Origin: Notamacropus eugenii
Taxonomy: Eukaryota; Chordata; Mammalia; Diprotodontia; Macropodidae
Assembly: GCF_028372415.1 (NCBI RefSeq)
Contig: NC_092879.1
Span: 65,115,651 to 65,179,650, forward strand
Direction of reading: 5' to 3'
Length of the DNA: 64,000 nucleotides
Position 1 is the stretch's first letter. Every line of letters begins with the position of its first letter. The notes beneath the pieces were generated by a model. That model did not search any database. It had not been told where the DNA came from and was given only the letters and a program-made list of their open reading frames with translations. The position numbers and the translations under genes were made by a program. Below are positions 42,655-54,165 of this stretch, piece after piece.

Positions 42655-45400
42655 ACTACAATGAGTTGCTGTTGGACCCTGGGCTTTGACTCCCTGCTGT
42701 GAATCATTACTTTCCTCTTACCTTTTGTGTTGCAGGTTCCTCTGCTGTTTGTCTGGTCTGGATTTCAGGTCATTCAGACCCCTCTGCTGCTTTCCATATC
42801 TGCACTGGAACTGTCCATGGCTAAAAGGCAGTCTGTGTATAGAGTTCTGGGGTGTCTCCTAGAGCTCACCCTCACACCCACTGTGAGTGATATAATTCTG
42901 TGTGGATTTTGGCTGTCTGTTCCCTTTTCTTGACCAGGGGCATACTTTGGGGAAATTCTGGCCTCCTTCAAGCTGTCATTTTCCATCATTCTGTTTTATC
43001 AGGTGTACAAACTCTTGGTGTGTCCAGGTTATGGATTCTGGCCCAGATTCCAGCGTTGGCCCATCTCTTGTCAAAGCCTGGCCTATGGATGGTATTTTCT
43101 GTAATATTTCCTTCCTCTATATCTGGGTCTTCATTTGAGGAGCTTCTGGTCCACTTCCTGCTTTCCCCTCTAGACTGAAGGATTTTCTTCTGATCACGTT
43201 TAGTTATGGTGGACCCTTGTGGGGTCATTTTACACTCCAAGTGGCTGGTTCACTGACTCTTCTGCATGAGCTTTTTGCTGTTCTCTTTGACTCGTTTTTG
43301 CTGGGCAACTGATTAAGTAGATTCTGGGTGAAATCCTATTGTGAGTAATGATGCAGGGAATACTGACGGTCACAAGAACATCTTTTGACAGATATGAAGG
43401 GAAATCATCTGTACTGAGTGATGTAGTCCCATGGTGACAGTGAGCTCAAAGTTGAGGGCTTTGTTTCAGATTCAACCTTTTTTGCCCTATCACATATTTT
43501 GTAGGGAATTGTCCCTTCCACAGAAGCTCCCTCTCACCCAGGAGACTTTTCCCAGTAACTGCAAGGTCCCCATATCAATGTCTGTGGGGTTCCCTCCACA
43601 GAGCACCTTGGATGATCTCCTGCTCTGGCACCTGGCACCTTGGAAGCTGCCTGGGTCCTCCAAAGGGGCATTGAGTCTCATTGCTTGCAATCAGTTGAGC
43701 AGAACACTTCCTTTGTGGTCCACCTAACAAGGTGAGACATAGCCTCAGTGTCCCTCCATGCAAAATATCTCTGGGCTCAATTTTTTTAACAATTTGTTCC
43801 TGAGTTGGGATGGTTTTTGACCATTCATCTCCTTTGTTGGGCAATTCTGATCAAGTACTCAGATCTCTCTTGAAACAGGAGCTGTCTACACTCCAGTCAC
43901 TATCCGTAGATCACGAGAGTGGATTGCTCTTGGGACCTGGGTTCTGACTCCCTGCTGTCAAACTTGTCTTCCATTTTAGCCTTTTGTGTTGCAGATTCCT
44001 CTTCTCTTTTCCTGCCTCTGGATTTCAGGCCATTTAGGCCCCTTTGCTAATTTCCATGTCTGCACTGAAACTGCACAGTGCCGCCAGGCATTCTGCATAG
44101 ACTTCTGGTGTGTCTGCCGGAGCCCATTCTCACCCTTACCACAGTGTGAATGATTGAATCCTGGGTGTATTCTGACGCTCAATTCCCTTTTCTTTACCAG
44201 GGGCACACATATCAGGTGCTTTGACAAGGTTCTGGCGCTTCTATTGGTCCATTGGTCTTTCCAAGTTCTGCAGACTCTTGGTGAATGGATGTGAGGGAAT
44301 ATGGCCAAGAGTGAAATGTATGTCCCCTGGCTATAATCAGCTTTGGCATGCATGGGATTTTGGGGAGATTCTCTTTCTCTGTATCGCGGTCTCCGTTTCA
44401 CTTCCTTCTGGTCCTTTTTCTGCGTTCCCTCTAGACAGAAGGATTGCCTTGGGACCGTGTCTAATCAGTTGAGACATTTCTAGGGTCACTTCTAAAAGCC
44501 AAATAACCGGTTCAGTGACTGTATCTGCATGAGCTTTCTTGGTGAACTCTCTGAATATTTTTTGCTGGGCAGGTGATTGAGCGGATTCTGGATGAGGTCC
44601 TATTGTCAGTCACGATTCAAAGAATATTCAAGGTCACAAGAACTTCTTTGCAAGATTGGAAGGGATCTGTTTTGTGTTCCCTGGAAGGGCCCCCACTGTG
44701 ACTGCCCGCTCTCACGAAGAGATCTGTTTCAGATTGAATTTCTTTTGCTCTATCACACAGTTTGTGGGGACTTAGCCCATCCACAGATGATCCCTGTAAC
44801 CCAGGAGATGTTTCGCAGAAAGCACCATGTGTGCACATCAATTTCTGTGGAGTTCCCTCCACAGAGCCCCTTGGAGGACCTCCCGCTTTCTCTGTTCCTG
44901 TGTTCCCCCTCCTGGGCATTCAGACCCATTGCGTGTGTTCAGTTAAGCGGAACACTTCCTCTGTGGTCCACCTATAAACTGTGACATAGTATCTTTGTCC
45001 CTCCATCCCAAATTTCCCTGTGCTCATATTTTTTTTTTCTAATTTGTTCCCGCATAGGGTTTGTCATTTGCCATTCATCTCCGATTCGCTGAGGAGTTCA
45101 TTTGGGGAATTCTGGTCAAGTACTCCGATCCCTCTTGAAGCAGGGGCTGTCTACTCTACAGTCATTGTCCATGGATAACTACAATGGTTTGCTGTTAGGA
45201 CCTGGGGTGGAACCCCTGCTGTGAATCATGACTTCCCTCTTAGCTTTTGGTGTTGCAGATTCCTCTTCTCTTTGCTTGGGTCTGGATTTCAGGCCATTCA
45301 GGACCCTCTGATGCTTTCTGTCTATATGCTGGATCTGTCCTGGTCTGACTGGCCATCTGTGGATAGATTTCTGGGACACCTCCCTAGAGCCTGCAGTACA
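42655..45400 (+). repeat. R-repeat cluster 7 (best-ordered: three anchors)
   Basis: Anchors near 42765, 44022 and 45283, spaced 1,257 and 1,261 bp, head to tail. This is the clearest evidence that R is a tandem unit of about 1.26 kb. The last unit runs into the 5' flank of B' at cctccctagagcctgcag. Confidence 0.8.
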
Positions 45401-45924
45401 GGATACAAATGCCTAACTTTGCTATTGTCACCTCTGTAACCTGCCATTATGTTATCTTTCCAGCCTAAAGCACCACTATTTTCCTTCAGGGATTCTCTGC
45501 TTCTGCCTTACAGGGCAGTTCTTTGTAAGTCCTGTCACCCTTTGCCCACCCTTTAGGTTTGACCAATATGGTCTGAAAGCTTCCTTCTTCCTTCAAGGCT
45601 TGCATTGACCCAGACAAGCCTTTCTGACAGAGGTGATACAACTTGCATGATACCTTTCTGATTTTTTCCCCAACTTTCAATTCCTACACAGAATTCTGAC
45701 TCAGTTAGACTCTCTCCATCCAATAATCAGCTCCTCTTGCTCATGGTCTCTGAGTCCTTTGCCTGAAACTCAGCTTAGATCCCATCCAAAGAAACTCTGA
45801 AGATTCTGAACCAACTTTCTGGTTTTTCTCAGTGGGATCTGGTAGGCCTTAGCAAAAAAAACTTTGAAAGTTTTTGGATAAACCTCCTACAGAAAGGTTT
45901 GTTTTCTTAAAATCATTATATGTC

Positions 45925-46118
45925 ATCTGAGGGAGCATAGTGTGGAGGACACAACTGTGGACTGGGGGAGTCAGGGGACCTGGGATTGAATTGAGCCTCC
46001 CCTAGTAGCTGTGTCACCCTGGGCAAGGCCTTTAACCTCTGTGTCTCCATTTCCTCCTCTGTTGAGTTTAATGGAGTGTGATGTCCCTTCCCATCTCCAC
46101 ACCTGTGATCCTGTGACT
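45925..46118 (+). repeat. MIR-related CORE-SINE in the promoter of unit B'
   Basis: Nearly identical to 10135-10325 (offset 35,793). Confidence 0.7.
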
Positions 46119-46249
46119 GGGATGCTCTTTCCATGGACATTGTGGGGTTTCCCTCCCTCGCAAAGCATACCCTTGAGACATGTCTTTTTTTTCTCTCTTT
46201 TCTTTCAGCAATTAGGATTAAAAACTTCCCCTGAAATTTAAAAGCTACT

Positions 46250-46255
46250 TATAAA
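46250..46255 (+). promoter_or_regulatory. TATA box of unit B'
   Basis: TATAAA in tacTTATAAAGACTGC; inverted CCAAT near 46517. The possible leader intron is 46811-46880 (70 nt). Confidence 0.5.
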
Positions 46256-46896
46256 GACTGCAGAGATGAATCAAGAGATAGATGCTAAGCCATGGCCAGG
46301 CTAACAGCTTGCCCAGCAGCTGCCCTCCCCTGGGGTCCTTTGTGGTTCCCAGCAACCTTTTTGCTGTTCCAAAGGATCCCCACCCCTCCAGTTCTTTGGC
46401 ACGTTCTCAGCGTCCCAGAGGGGTGTGATGTGTTAGTTACTAGGTCTGAGCCCTGTGGCTCTCCCTGGAAGCATCCCCTTCCTCCCCTCCCCCACCCTGT
46501 GTTCCCCTCTGCCTCTCCATTGGTGCTTCTCTGTCGCCCCAGTCTGGCCCAGGTCTTTGGCTACCCAGTGCTGAATGCTGTACAGACTCCCTCTTTGTTG
46601 GTTCAGCCACCTCCTTGCCTGGATGGATTGCTGGGAGAGGCCCTTCTTGCTCTCCAGAGACACAGGAGGCCCTACACCCCCACCCCACTTCCACCATGGC
46701 TCTGACTCTGGGGACCTCTGTCGGGATTCTAATGGAGTAAATGGGATGTTCCATTTGCACCCCTCCCCCACAATGCTCAACTCCACACTCTGTTGGGTTC
46801 TGTTGTTGGGGTGAGCTGTGGCTTTCCCTCTCTCTCTCTCCAGGCAGTTCCCTGTTGGCCCAGGTCCTCCTCTCCTGCAGCTGGCAGCCAAGGGAC

Positions 46897-47952
46897 ATGG
46901 AAGAACAAAAAAACAAGGAGGCCTTGGGGCATATGGCCCAGGCCACCCAATACATGTCCATTGGGCTGTGGAGATGGGAGCCCGACTATGGGAAGGCTGC
47001 GAGTGAGTACGAGCAGGCTGCCTTAGCCTTTCGCAGCGCCAAGAAGCTGGAGGAGGCTGCAGAAGCCTTCCTCAACGAAGCCGAGGCCCACGAGAAAAAC
47101 AGAGCTCTCCTGTGTGCCGCAATGGCCTATGAGCAAGCCGGCCTGTACCTGAGCAGGTCTGATCACCTGCAGGAGGCTGCCCAGGCCGTGAAGCACGCTG
47201 TTTCCTGGTACCTGGAGTGTGGAGAGGCAGACACCGCAGCCTGCACCTTGAGGAGCTTCAGTCAGCTGCTGGAGAGCCAGATACCACACCAGGTGGTATG
47301 TCTCTACCAGCGAGCATCCCAGCTATTTGAGGGGGAGGACCGCTTCTTGCTGGCCCTGGACTTCACTGGCCGAGCCTCCAAGCTTCTAGTGAGGCACAAG
47401 TGCTACAGGGACGCTGCAATCTCCCTAGGCCAGGAGAAGCACTTGTATGTGGAGGTAGAGAGCTTCTCCATGTGCCACCAGAGAGCCCTGGCACAATGTC
47501 TAGCCTACCTGTGTGACCTGGATTTCCCTGCCGCCTGCAAGTGCCTGGGAGATAGCTGTACCTATTTTCCCAGTTTCCAAAGCAGCAGCGAATATGTGGC
47601 GATGGTAACTTTGCTAAATTTCTATGAAGACCAAGACCAAGACGGAGTGGATGAAGTCTGCATTTCTCCTGTCTTCGAACACCTGGACCAGGAGTACAGG
47701 GAGATGACCACAGTGCTGAAGGTACCTGGCTTCGAAAACCTGAGGACCAGTATTTTGGCACCATCTACATGCATGTCCCCCTATGACAGCAGCAAGGAAA
47801 CAGCCTCAACAACAAAGAAAGAGGAGGGGGAGGAGAAGAAGATGGAGAATGTGGAGGAGGAGGACACTAAGGAAGGGGAGGAGAAATTGGAGGACAAGGA
47901 GGAGGAAGGGGAACATTGGTTCCCTTTCTCTTTCCCATGTACCATTTGTTAA
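46897..47952 (+). CDS. Gamma-SNAP-like protein, unit B' (intact, 351 aa)
   Basis: A complete frame from the ATG in ggacATGG to TAA. It is perhaps the copy closest to canonical gamma-SNAP: WEPDYGKAASEYEQAALAF, EAEAHEKNRALLCAAMAYEQAG, YLECGEADTAA, SLGQEKHLYVEVESF, DQDQDGVDEVC and SPVFEHLDQEY line up with NAPG's KPDYDSAASEYGKAAVAF, EAVAHENNRALFHAAKAYEQAG, YLENGTPDTAA, IQKEKNIYKEIENY, QDQDQVSDVC and SPLFKYMDNDY. The tail is Glu/Lys-rich (EEGEEKKMENVEEEDTKEGEEKLED) and ends FPCTIC. Expected role: SNARE/NSF adaptor. The gene body differs from B by about 10% although the flanks differ by 1-2%. Confidence 0.88.
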   Translation: MEEQKNKEALGHMAQATQYMSIGLWRWEPDYGKAASEYEQAALAFRSAKKLEEAAEAFLNEAEAHEKNRALLCAAMAYEQAGLYLSRSDHLQEAAQAVKHAVSWYLECGEADTAACTLRSFSQLLESQIPHQVVCLYQRASQLFEGEDRFLLALDFTGRASKLLVRHKCYRDAAISLGQEKHLYVEVESFSMCHQRALAQCLAYLCDLDFPAACKCLGDSCTYFPSFQSSSEYVAMVTLLNFYEDQDQDGVDEVCISPVFEHLDQEYREMTTVLKVPGFENLRTSILAPSTCMSPYDSSKETASTTKKEEGEEKKMENVEEEDTKEGEEKLEDKEEEGEHWFPFSFPCTIC

Positions 47953-47977
47953 CCTATCCTTCCTAGAGCAACAAATA

Positions 47978-48029
47978 AATTAAAGCTAATCAAATAAGAA
48001 AAAAGTTCTGTGATACCTGTCTTTGGTGT

Positions 48030-48078
<49 letters not shown>
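47978..48078 (+). terminator. Polyadenylation region and (TG)n tract of unit B'
   Basis: AATAAATTAAAG lies about 23 nt after the stop, with the longest TG tract of the array (about 48026-48078) downstream. Confidence 0.6.
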
Positions 48079-48080
<2 letters not shown>

Positions 48081-48599
48081 TTGTCCCATCATACCTATTC
48101 TCACCCTCTTTATTTCAAATGTGCATGCAATCCTTTGGGATCCTCCACCTTCCCAATGACCCCTCTGTTCCATCCTCCCAGAGTAGATGCATTCCATGCA
48201 TGGTTAAATATTTTCCCTTTACTGACTGGTAATTACTGACTCAAGTCATGGGTTCCAGTAGAAAACCACCAAGTAGGTTAGTCTCAGCTTTCCCACTCCT
48301 CACCCTCTCCTTTCCCAATGATCATCAAGACATACTTCTTACATTAATAGACATTTTGACTGCCCAAACTCCTCAGGATGACATTATAAAACACCTAAAA
48401 ATTCTGAGACATTCTTCATGCCTCCCCCATCGTTAACCTTCTAAGACACATTGCCCAGACCTTGAAAAACTGCAGATGACTTAGACTTTTTCCTGGAAAA
48501 TGGAAGTGAACTTCATTCAGTCAGCTTGAGCTTGAGGCTCAGGTGTGGGATAAGGAACAGGATCAGCAGTTAACCTGGATGGGACTTGAGCAGGTCTAC

Positions 48600-48670
48600 C
48601 CAGACTATTCCCCTTATTTTACATAGGAGGTAGCCCTGGGGCACAAAGAAGTTAGCTTGCTCAGGAACCA
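48600..48670 (-). repeat. Decayed MIR-like SINE fragment, 3' flank of unit B'
   Basis: Inverted MIR-core-like text, counterpart of 12795-12870. No gene between 48080 and 48940. Confidence 0.4.
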
Positions 48671-48939
48671 ACTGGTGACAGGCCACAGGGAACATGGACA
48701 GGCTGGGTGGGCCCTCTGGGTCTTTCAATTCCAAATACAGTGAAGCAGTGAAATCAAGTTGGAGAGGAAATGGGACCAGACAACAGACAGACGTGACCAG
48801 GGATGCATGGAACGCCACTGACATAGTAATGCAAGCTTTGCCTAACCTCACACAGATGGGACAGAAGTGCCTTGTGCAGGAGGAATCTGCAGCATCTCTC
48901 AGATCCATCCCTGTCCTGCTTTTCTCCCTGTACACATTT

Positions 48940-49280
48940 TCTTTTTCAAAATCATTCAACAGTATTTAAATTACCAAAAGTTAATTGGAGCCAGATTGAG
49001 GAAGGTCCAACAGAATAATCATCTAAATTCCTTGACACATCTGACATTCCCAAGGGAGGTTGGAAAGAAGGTAGAACTTGAAGCTTCACTTAGGAAACAC
49101 TTGCTAATAATTAGAAATATCCCAAAGTGGAATGAATCGTCTCAAGACAAAGTGGGTCCCCAGGCCGAGGAACTTGGGCAGCAAAGACCAGCTGACTTCT
49201 TGCTGGTTTCCTGCAATGGAGGTCCTTGTCCAGGAGTTGGACTGAAATGGTCTCAGAATTCTCCTCCACCTTTCTAATTC
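48940..49280 (+). repeat. CR1/L3-type LINE 3'-end fragment, copy 2
   Basis: Counterpart of 13140-13480. Confidence 0.5.
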
Positions 49281-49449
49281 TGTTCCCACTTGTAACCCAT
49301 TAAACATGCAGACTGTTTGCAAAACTGGGAAACAACTGACGGAACTCTCCTGGACATTTCTAGAGTGTTCCCTGCATGACACAATATGATTATATGTAGA
49401 GCCCCTAAAAGAAAATTGCCTCCAGGGTTGTGTTGGCTCTCATGTTAAT

Positions 49450-50870
49450 GTGAATCAGGGAAAAACCTTTTCTATTCCTTCCCAAAAGAACACTGAAAGT
49501 AGAACGAGCTCCCATCAATATGACCGCCTCTCCAGCAATACACAAATGCTGATTCCTTCCATGGAGGGGTGGTCCTCTTAAACTTGCTTTGAGTATCCTG
49601 GACCCCTCTGGCAGCTTGGTGAAGACTCAGAACACTTTCAGAAAAATATCCTTCAATGCAAAACATATATAGGCTTACAAGGGGGACTAATTATGTTGAA
49701 ATAAAGATGTATTTTCTTTTTCTCCAGCATATGTAATGGATGTCCTGAAATGCGTCAGAATGATGCTGCCCTAGGAAAGAGTGTTGCAAGGTAAATGAGG
49801 TCATAAAGACATATTTCCTTAGTGCTGCTTTCATGTTCACTTCCAGTCACAGATGCTCTTATGGTGTGGATGTGCATGCCTTTGTAGAATGTCCACCAGA
49901 AGCATTCTTATCCATCGTCCCTTCTGCCCCCTCTCTCCACCCCTGCCAGGGTCTACCAGTGCTTTTAAGACCTATGAGTCCACGTCACTGTGCACAGAGC
50001 AGAGTATTTATTTTCACAGCAGTGGAAATCCACCTCTGCTCTCCCTTCTACTTGCCAAAAAGAAATACTGCAATTATGAATTAGTTTACTTAGAGCAGCA
50101 TACTAAGCCTTCAAGGTGAGTGTTTCTTGGACAGTGCTTTTTTTTTTTTCTTTTTCTGCTTTGGATCTGTCATGTCAATGAAGTGGAGAACTCTCAGAAT
50201 GAAAACTTACTCCACAGATGAGCCTCACTCAGCAGGACTTGGGGAGCTTCCTGGTGAGAGACTTGGCTGTTCCAGGTGGGACTTCCCAACCAGACCTGAA
50301 GTCACTTTTCTGATTGCCAGCCTGACCCCTGTACTGACCACTTCATGTTCCTATTGTCTTTTCCTTAGAGCATGTATTTCAAAGAAAACAAAATACACCA
50401 TCTATGCCAAAATGACCCTTTTGCCCTCAGTTGCACTTGACTCATTTTAAGATGGTGACCTAGGAGAACAAAGCACAAAGTCGAAGACAGTGATGTTTTA
50501 TTACAGGGATGAAACTGGATCTCGAGAAAACCTGTTCTCCGTGTTGAATTATGTCACTGTTTCCCAATTTTGTCTCTCTTTTCATGATTTAATGGGGACA
50601 AGATGCATGGGCTGCTACTTTCAATGGATCTGCTGGAAACATGTCATTCGATATACCATTCCATGGAATGTAGAATTCCATGGCAAAGAAACTCCAGGCT
50701 TGACAGCTATGCCAAGAAAGCTGAAAGTTTAAAAGGAAGTCACTGCAAATGGCGGGAGGTAATTAATATTGTCAGAAAGTGGAGTAAGATAAGTAGCAAA
50801 CAAAATGTGAAGGAAACTCCCGGCAGCAGGCAAAAGGAGCGCCACTAGTGATAGAGCAGAAAGTGCTCAG
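49450..50870. repeat. Ancient repeat and duplicated flank, copy 2
   Basis: Counterpart of 13650-15060 with about 1-2% difference. No supported gene. Confidence 0.5.
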
Positions 50871-51455
50871 TTCCCTTCTCTAGGAGTAAGGCTAGAGATG
50901 ACTTTCTAATCCCTAAGGCAGACCTATTCCTTTGTCTGCAGGAAAATCATCCGTGGCTTCAGTCAGGAAGCAGAAGCTTCCTTCAGTCAGGTAAATCACT
51001 AAGCAGGAACATAAAAGCTCACTTTCCATGAGACCTCTTCTGAATCTCCCGTTCCCTCAATACTCATTCCTAGATAGACCAGTGGAGTGCCCAATTTGGA
51101 GGAGGCAGAACACTGCTGCAGAAACCCAGACTAAGTTTCCAATACATCTTTGCTGTCTTGGTCCAAAACATCATGGATTCAACTGGATTAAACGAGTGCA
51201 AGGAGCTTCTCAATTCAAATCATCTCCTATCTCTAGGTCTATACCAACTGCCCCCAGGCCCAAAAGTGCTTTCCTGTTCCTCCTTCACTTCTCAGCATTC
51301 CCGGGTTCTCTCAGGATCATTTCAAGCATCCCCTTCTATACAGGGCCTTGGCCAGTTTCCTGGCCACTAGGACCTCTCCTTCCAAAGGAACCTCCCATCT
51401 ACTTTGTATGTGTCTTGCATGTTGCTCTACATGGACATATTGGCTTTAGCTAGCA
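50870..51455. repeat. Triplicated segment T, copy 3
   Basis: Nearly identical to 15060-15645. Confidence 0.65.
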
Positions 51456-51459
51456 GACA

Positions 51460-51665
51460 CAGTAGATAGGGAGCCAGCCCTGGGATCAAGAAGATTGGAG
51501 TTCAGGTTCTGTCTCAGATAATGCAGAGCTCTGTGACCCTAGTCAGATCATTGTTTAAAAACTGCCTCAAGTTCACCATCTGCAAATTGAAGATAATGAA
51601 TGCACCTCCCAGGGTTGTTGTGAGGACCAGTTGAGGTGGAAGAATAAATGTCTGATCTCTTCCCC
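51460..51665 (+). repeat. MIR-type SINE at the end of segment T, copy 3
   Basis: As at 15650 and 29708. Confidence 0.75.
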
Positions 51666-51714
51666 TTATACAACAGGCAGCAAGGTCGCATGGAAGGGAT
51701 AGAGCCCTGTCCGC

Positions 51715-51937
51715 ATCAGTCCCTGTGTCCCCATGTATCTGTGCATGTATTTCCATCAGTCTGTGTGTCTGCCATCAGTCTCTCCATGTTTCCCCACCTG
51801 TGCTTGTATCCTCATCTGTCCTTGTCTCCCCATTGGTTTGTGTGTACCCATATGCCTGTTTCTCTCTCTGTGCTTGTGTCCCCATCTCTCTGTCTATGTG
51901 TGCCCATCTGTCCGTGTGTCCCCATATGTCCTTCACT
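51715..51937 (+). repeat. tgtccccatctgtctg minisatellite 3
   Basis: About 220 bp, the counterpart of minisatellite 1 with fewer units. Confidence 0.9.
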
Positions 51938-51944
51938 AGACACT

Positions 51945-52985
51945 TTTGAAAGACCTCCTGCTGTGGTTGTTGCTCCCTTGGTTGGTTCCTGTACTTTTCC
52001 TTGGAGGTCACTGAGGGCCATTGCTTGTGTTTCTTTCAGCATGTCTGTGCTCTCTCTAGGCTGAGGGATAGGGCCAGGGTCCCTGCATCCAAAATTTGTC
52101 TGGGCCTATTTCTTTTAAGCAATTTGTTACCAGATTGAGTTTTGTTTTGTTTTGGGTTTTTTTTTTTGCATGTTCTTCTCCTCTTTCCCTGTAGAGTTCA
52201 TTTGGGGGATTGTGGCCTAGTTCCTGGGGTCCCTCTTGATAAAGGGGCTGTTTCCTCTTTAGTAACTGTTCATGGGTCATTTTAGTGTGTTGCTACTGGC
52301 ACCTCAGTTGGGATCCTATGCTGTGAATCGTTCCGTAGGTCTTAGATTTATTTGTGCAGATGCCCCTTCTGTGTCCTGGGTCTTCATTTCAGACCACTGT
52401 AGGTACTTTGGTCATTTCCATGTATATACTGGAACCTTCTTGGGTCGATCGACATTCTGTAGATAGATTTCCGTAGTGTCTGCTAAAACCCATCCTCAGT
52501 ACCTACTGTGAGTGACTGATTTCTGGGTGGATACTGGCTGACTATTCACTTTTGTTCACCAGGGCGACACTCTTCACGTATTTTGGCAATGTTCGGGCTG
52601 CATTTTTGCTCCACTTTCCACTTTCCCTGTAGACTGAAGGATGGCCTTGGGATCAAGTGTAATAAGTGGAGACATCTCTAGGATCATTGGTAAGGCCCAA
52701 GTAGCTGGCATACTGACTTCCTCTGCATGGACTCTCTTGTTGTGCTTTCTGACAGTCTTTCTCACTGAGCAACTGATTTAGGTGATTTAGTTGAGATCCT
52801 AATATCCGTCATGGTTGAGGAAATGTTGAAGGTCCCAAGAACTTCTTTTGACAGGTTTGAGGGGCTCTGTTCTGGTCCTTGGAAGGGCCCCCTGCTGTGC
52901 CTGTGGTCTAAAAGTTCTGGGTTTTGTTTCAGAATCATCAGGACATTTTCCCAGTAACCACCATGTCCTTGGATCAATGGTTGTA
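51945..52985 (+). repeat. R-repeat cluster 8a
   Basis: Matches 16180-17215. It is interrupted at gttgtagtg (about 52985) where minisatellite 4 begins and the other copy continues ttcccttaaagg. Confidence 0.7.
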
Positions 52986-54165
52986 GTGTCCATCTGTCTG
53001 TGTGTCTCCTCTCTGTACTTGTCTTACCCTCTGTGTGTCCCCAGTGTCCTGATTTTGTGTCCCCATCTGGCTGTTTGTGTGTCCCCACGTGTCTGTCTGT
53101 GTGTTCCATCTGTCTCTGTGTCCCCTTTTGTCTCTCCGTGTGCCCCATCCATGTGTGTGTCCCCATCTGTTTTTCTGAGTGTCTCCATCAGTCTGCGTAT
53201 GTGTCCCCATGTGGCTGTCATTGTTTCTCAATCTGTTTCCCATTCTGTCCATCCGTGTGTCCCCATGTGTCTGTGTGCCCCCATATGTCTGTCTGTGTTT
53301 CCCCTTCCGTTGGTCTATGCCCCGCCTGTGTGTCCATGTTTCCCCACCAGTGCTTGAATTCTGATCTGTCTGTCCATGAATCTCCATTGTTCTGTCCTTG
53401 TGTCCCCACCTGTCCGTGTCCCCATCTCTCTGTATGTTTGTCCCCATGTGTCTGTCTGTGTGTTTCTATCACTATGAGTGTTCCCATCTCTTCATGTGGC
53501 TCCTGTCTGTCTTTGTATCACTTCTCAGTCTATATATCCCTGTTCTTTCTCTCCATGTTTCCCCAGCTGTGCATACATCCTCATCTGTCCATGTGTCTCC
53601 ATGCATCTGTCCGTGTTTTTCCATCTCTACCGTGTTTGGTCATCTGTCCATGTGTACCCCATCTGTCTGTCCATGTTTCCCCACCTGTCCATGTCTCCTC
53701 GTCTGTCTGTCCGTGTATCCCCATCTGCCTGTCCATGTGTCGCCATCTGTCTATGTGTCCCCATATGTGTGTTTTTGTGTCCCCGTGAGTCTGTGTGTCT
53801 CCTATCTATCCATGTGTTCTACTCTCTCTTCCCATGTGTCCCTATCTTTCTGTGCCTGTGTCACCACCTGCGCTTCTGTCCTTTTTGATCTGTCTCTGTG
53901 CCCCGTTCAGTCTCTGTGTTTGCATCTCTCTGTGTTTCCCCATACGTCTCAGTATTGTCTGCGTGTCTGCTCTGTCTGTGTGTCCCCCATCTATCCGTCC
54001 ATGTTTCCCCACCTGTCCCTGTGCCCCCATCTGCCTGTCTGAGTTTCCCCATCTGTCTTTGTATCTCCCATCTGTCCATGTGCTCTACTCTGTGTGTCCA
54101 TGTGTCCCCATAGGTCTGTGTGTTCCCTCTCTGTCTGTTTGTGTGTCCCCATCTGTCCCTCACTA
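52985..54165 (+). repeat. tgtccccatctgtctg minisatellite 4 (largest)
   Basis: About 1.18 kb of degenerate units, the longest array in the window. It starts inside an R unit and ends at the same ccctcactagaggc boundary as the others. A 262-codon frame (53000-53788) is a by-product of stop-free repeat units. Confidence 0.92.

Noticed and set aside
53000-53788. 262-codon Cys/Val/Ser/Pro-rich frame, and similar long frames at 25124-25938 and 57268-58114
   Set aside because: They lie wholly or mostly within minisatellites whose units lack stop codons; several frames on both strands are open at once, and paralogous arrays of different length give unrelated ends.
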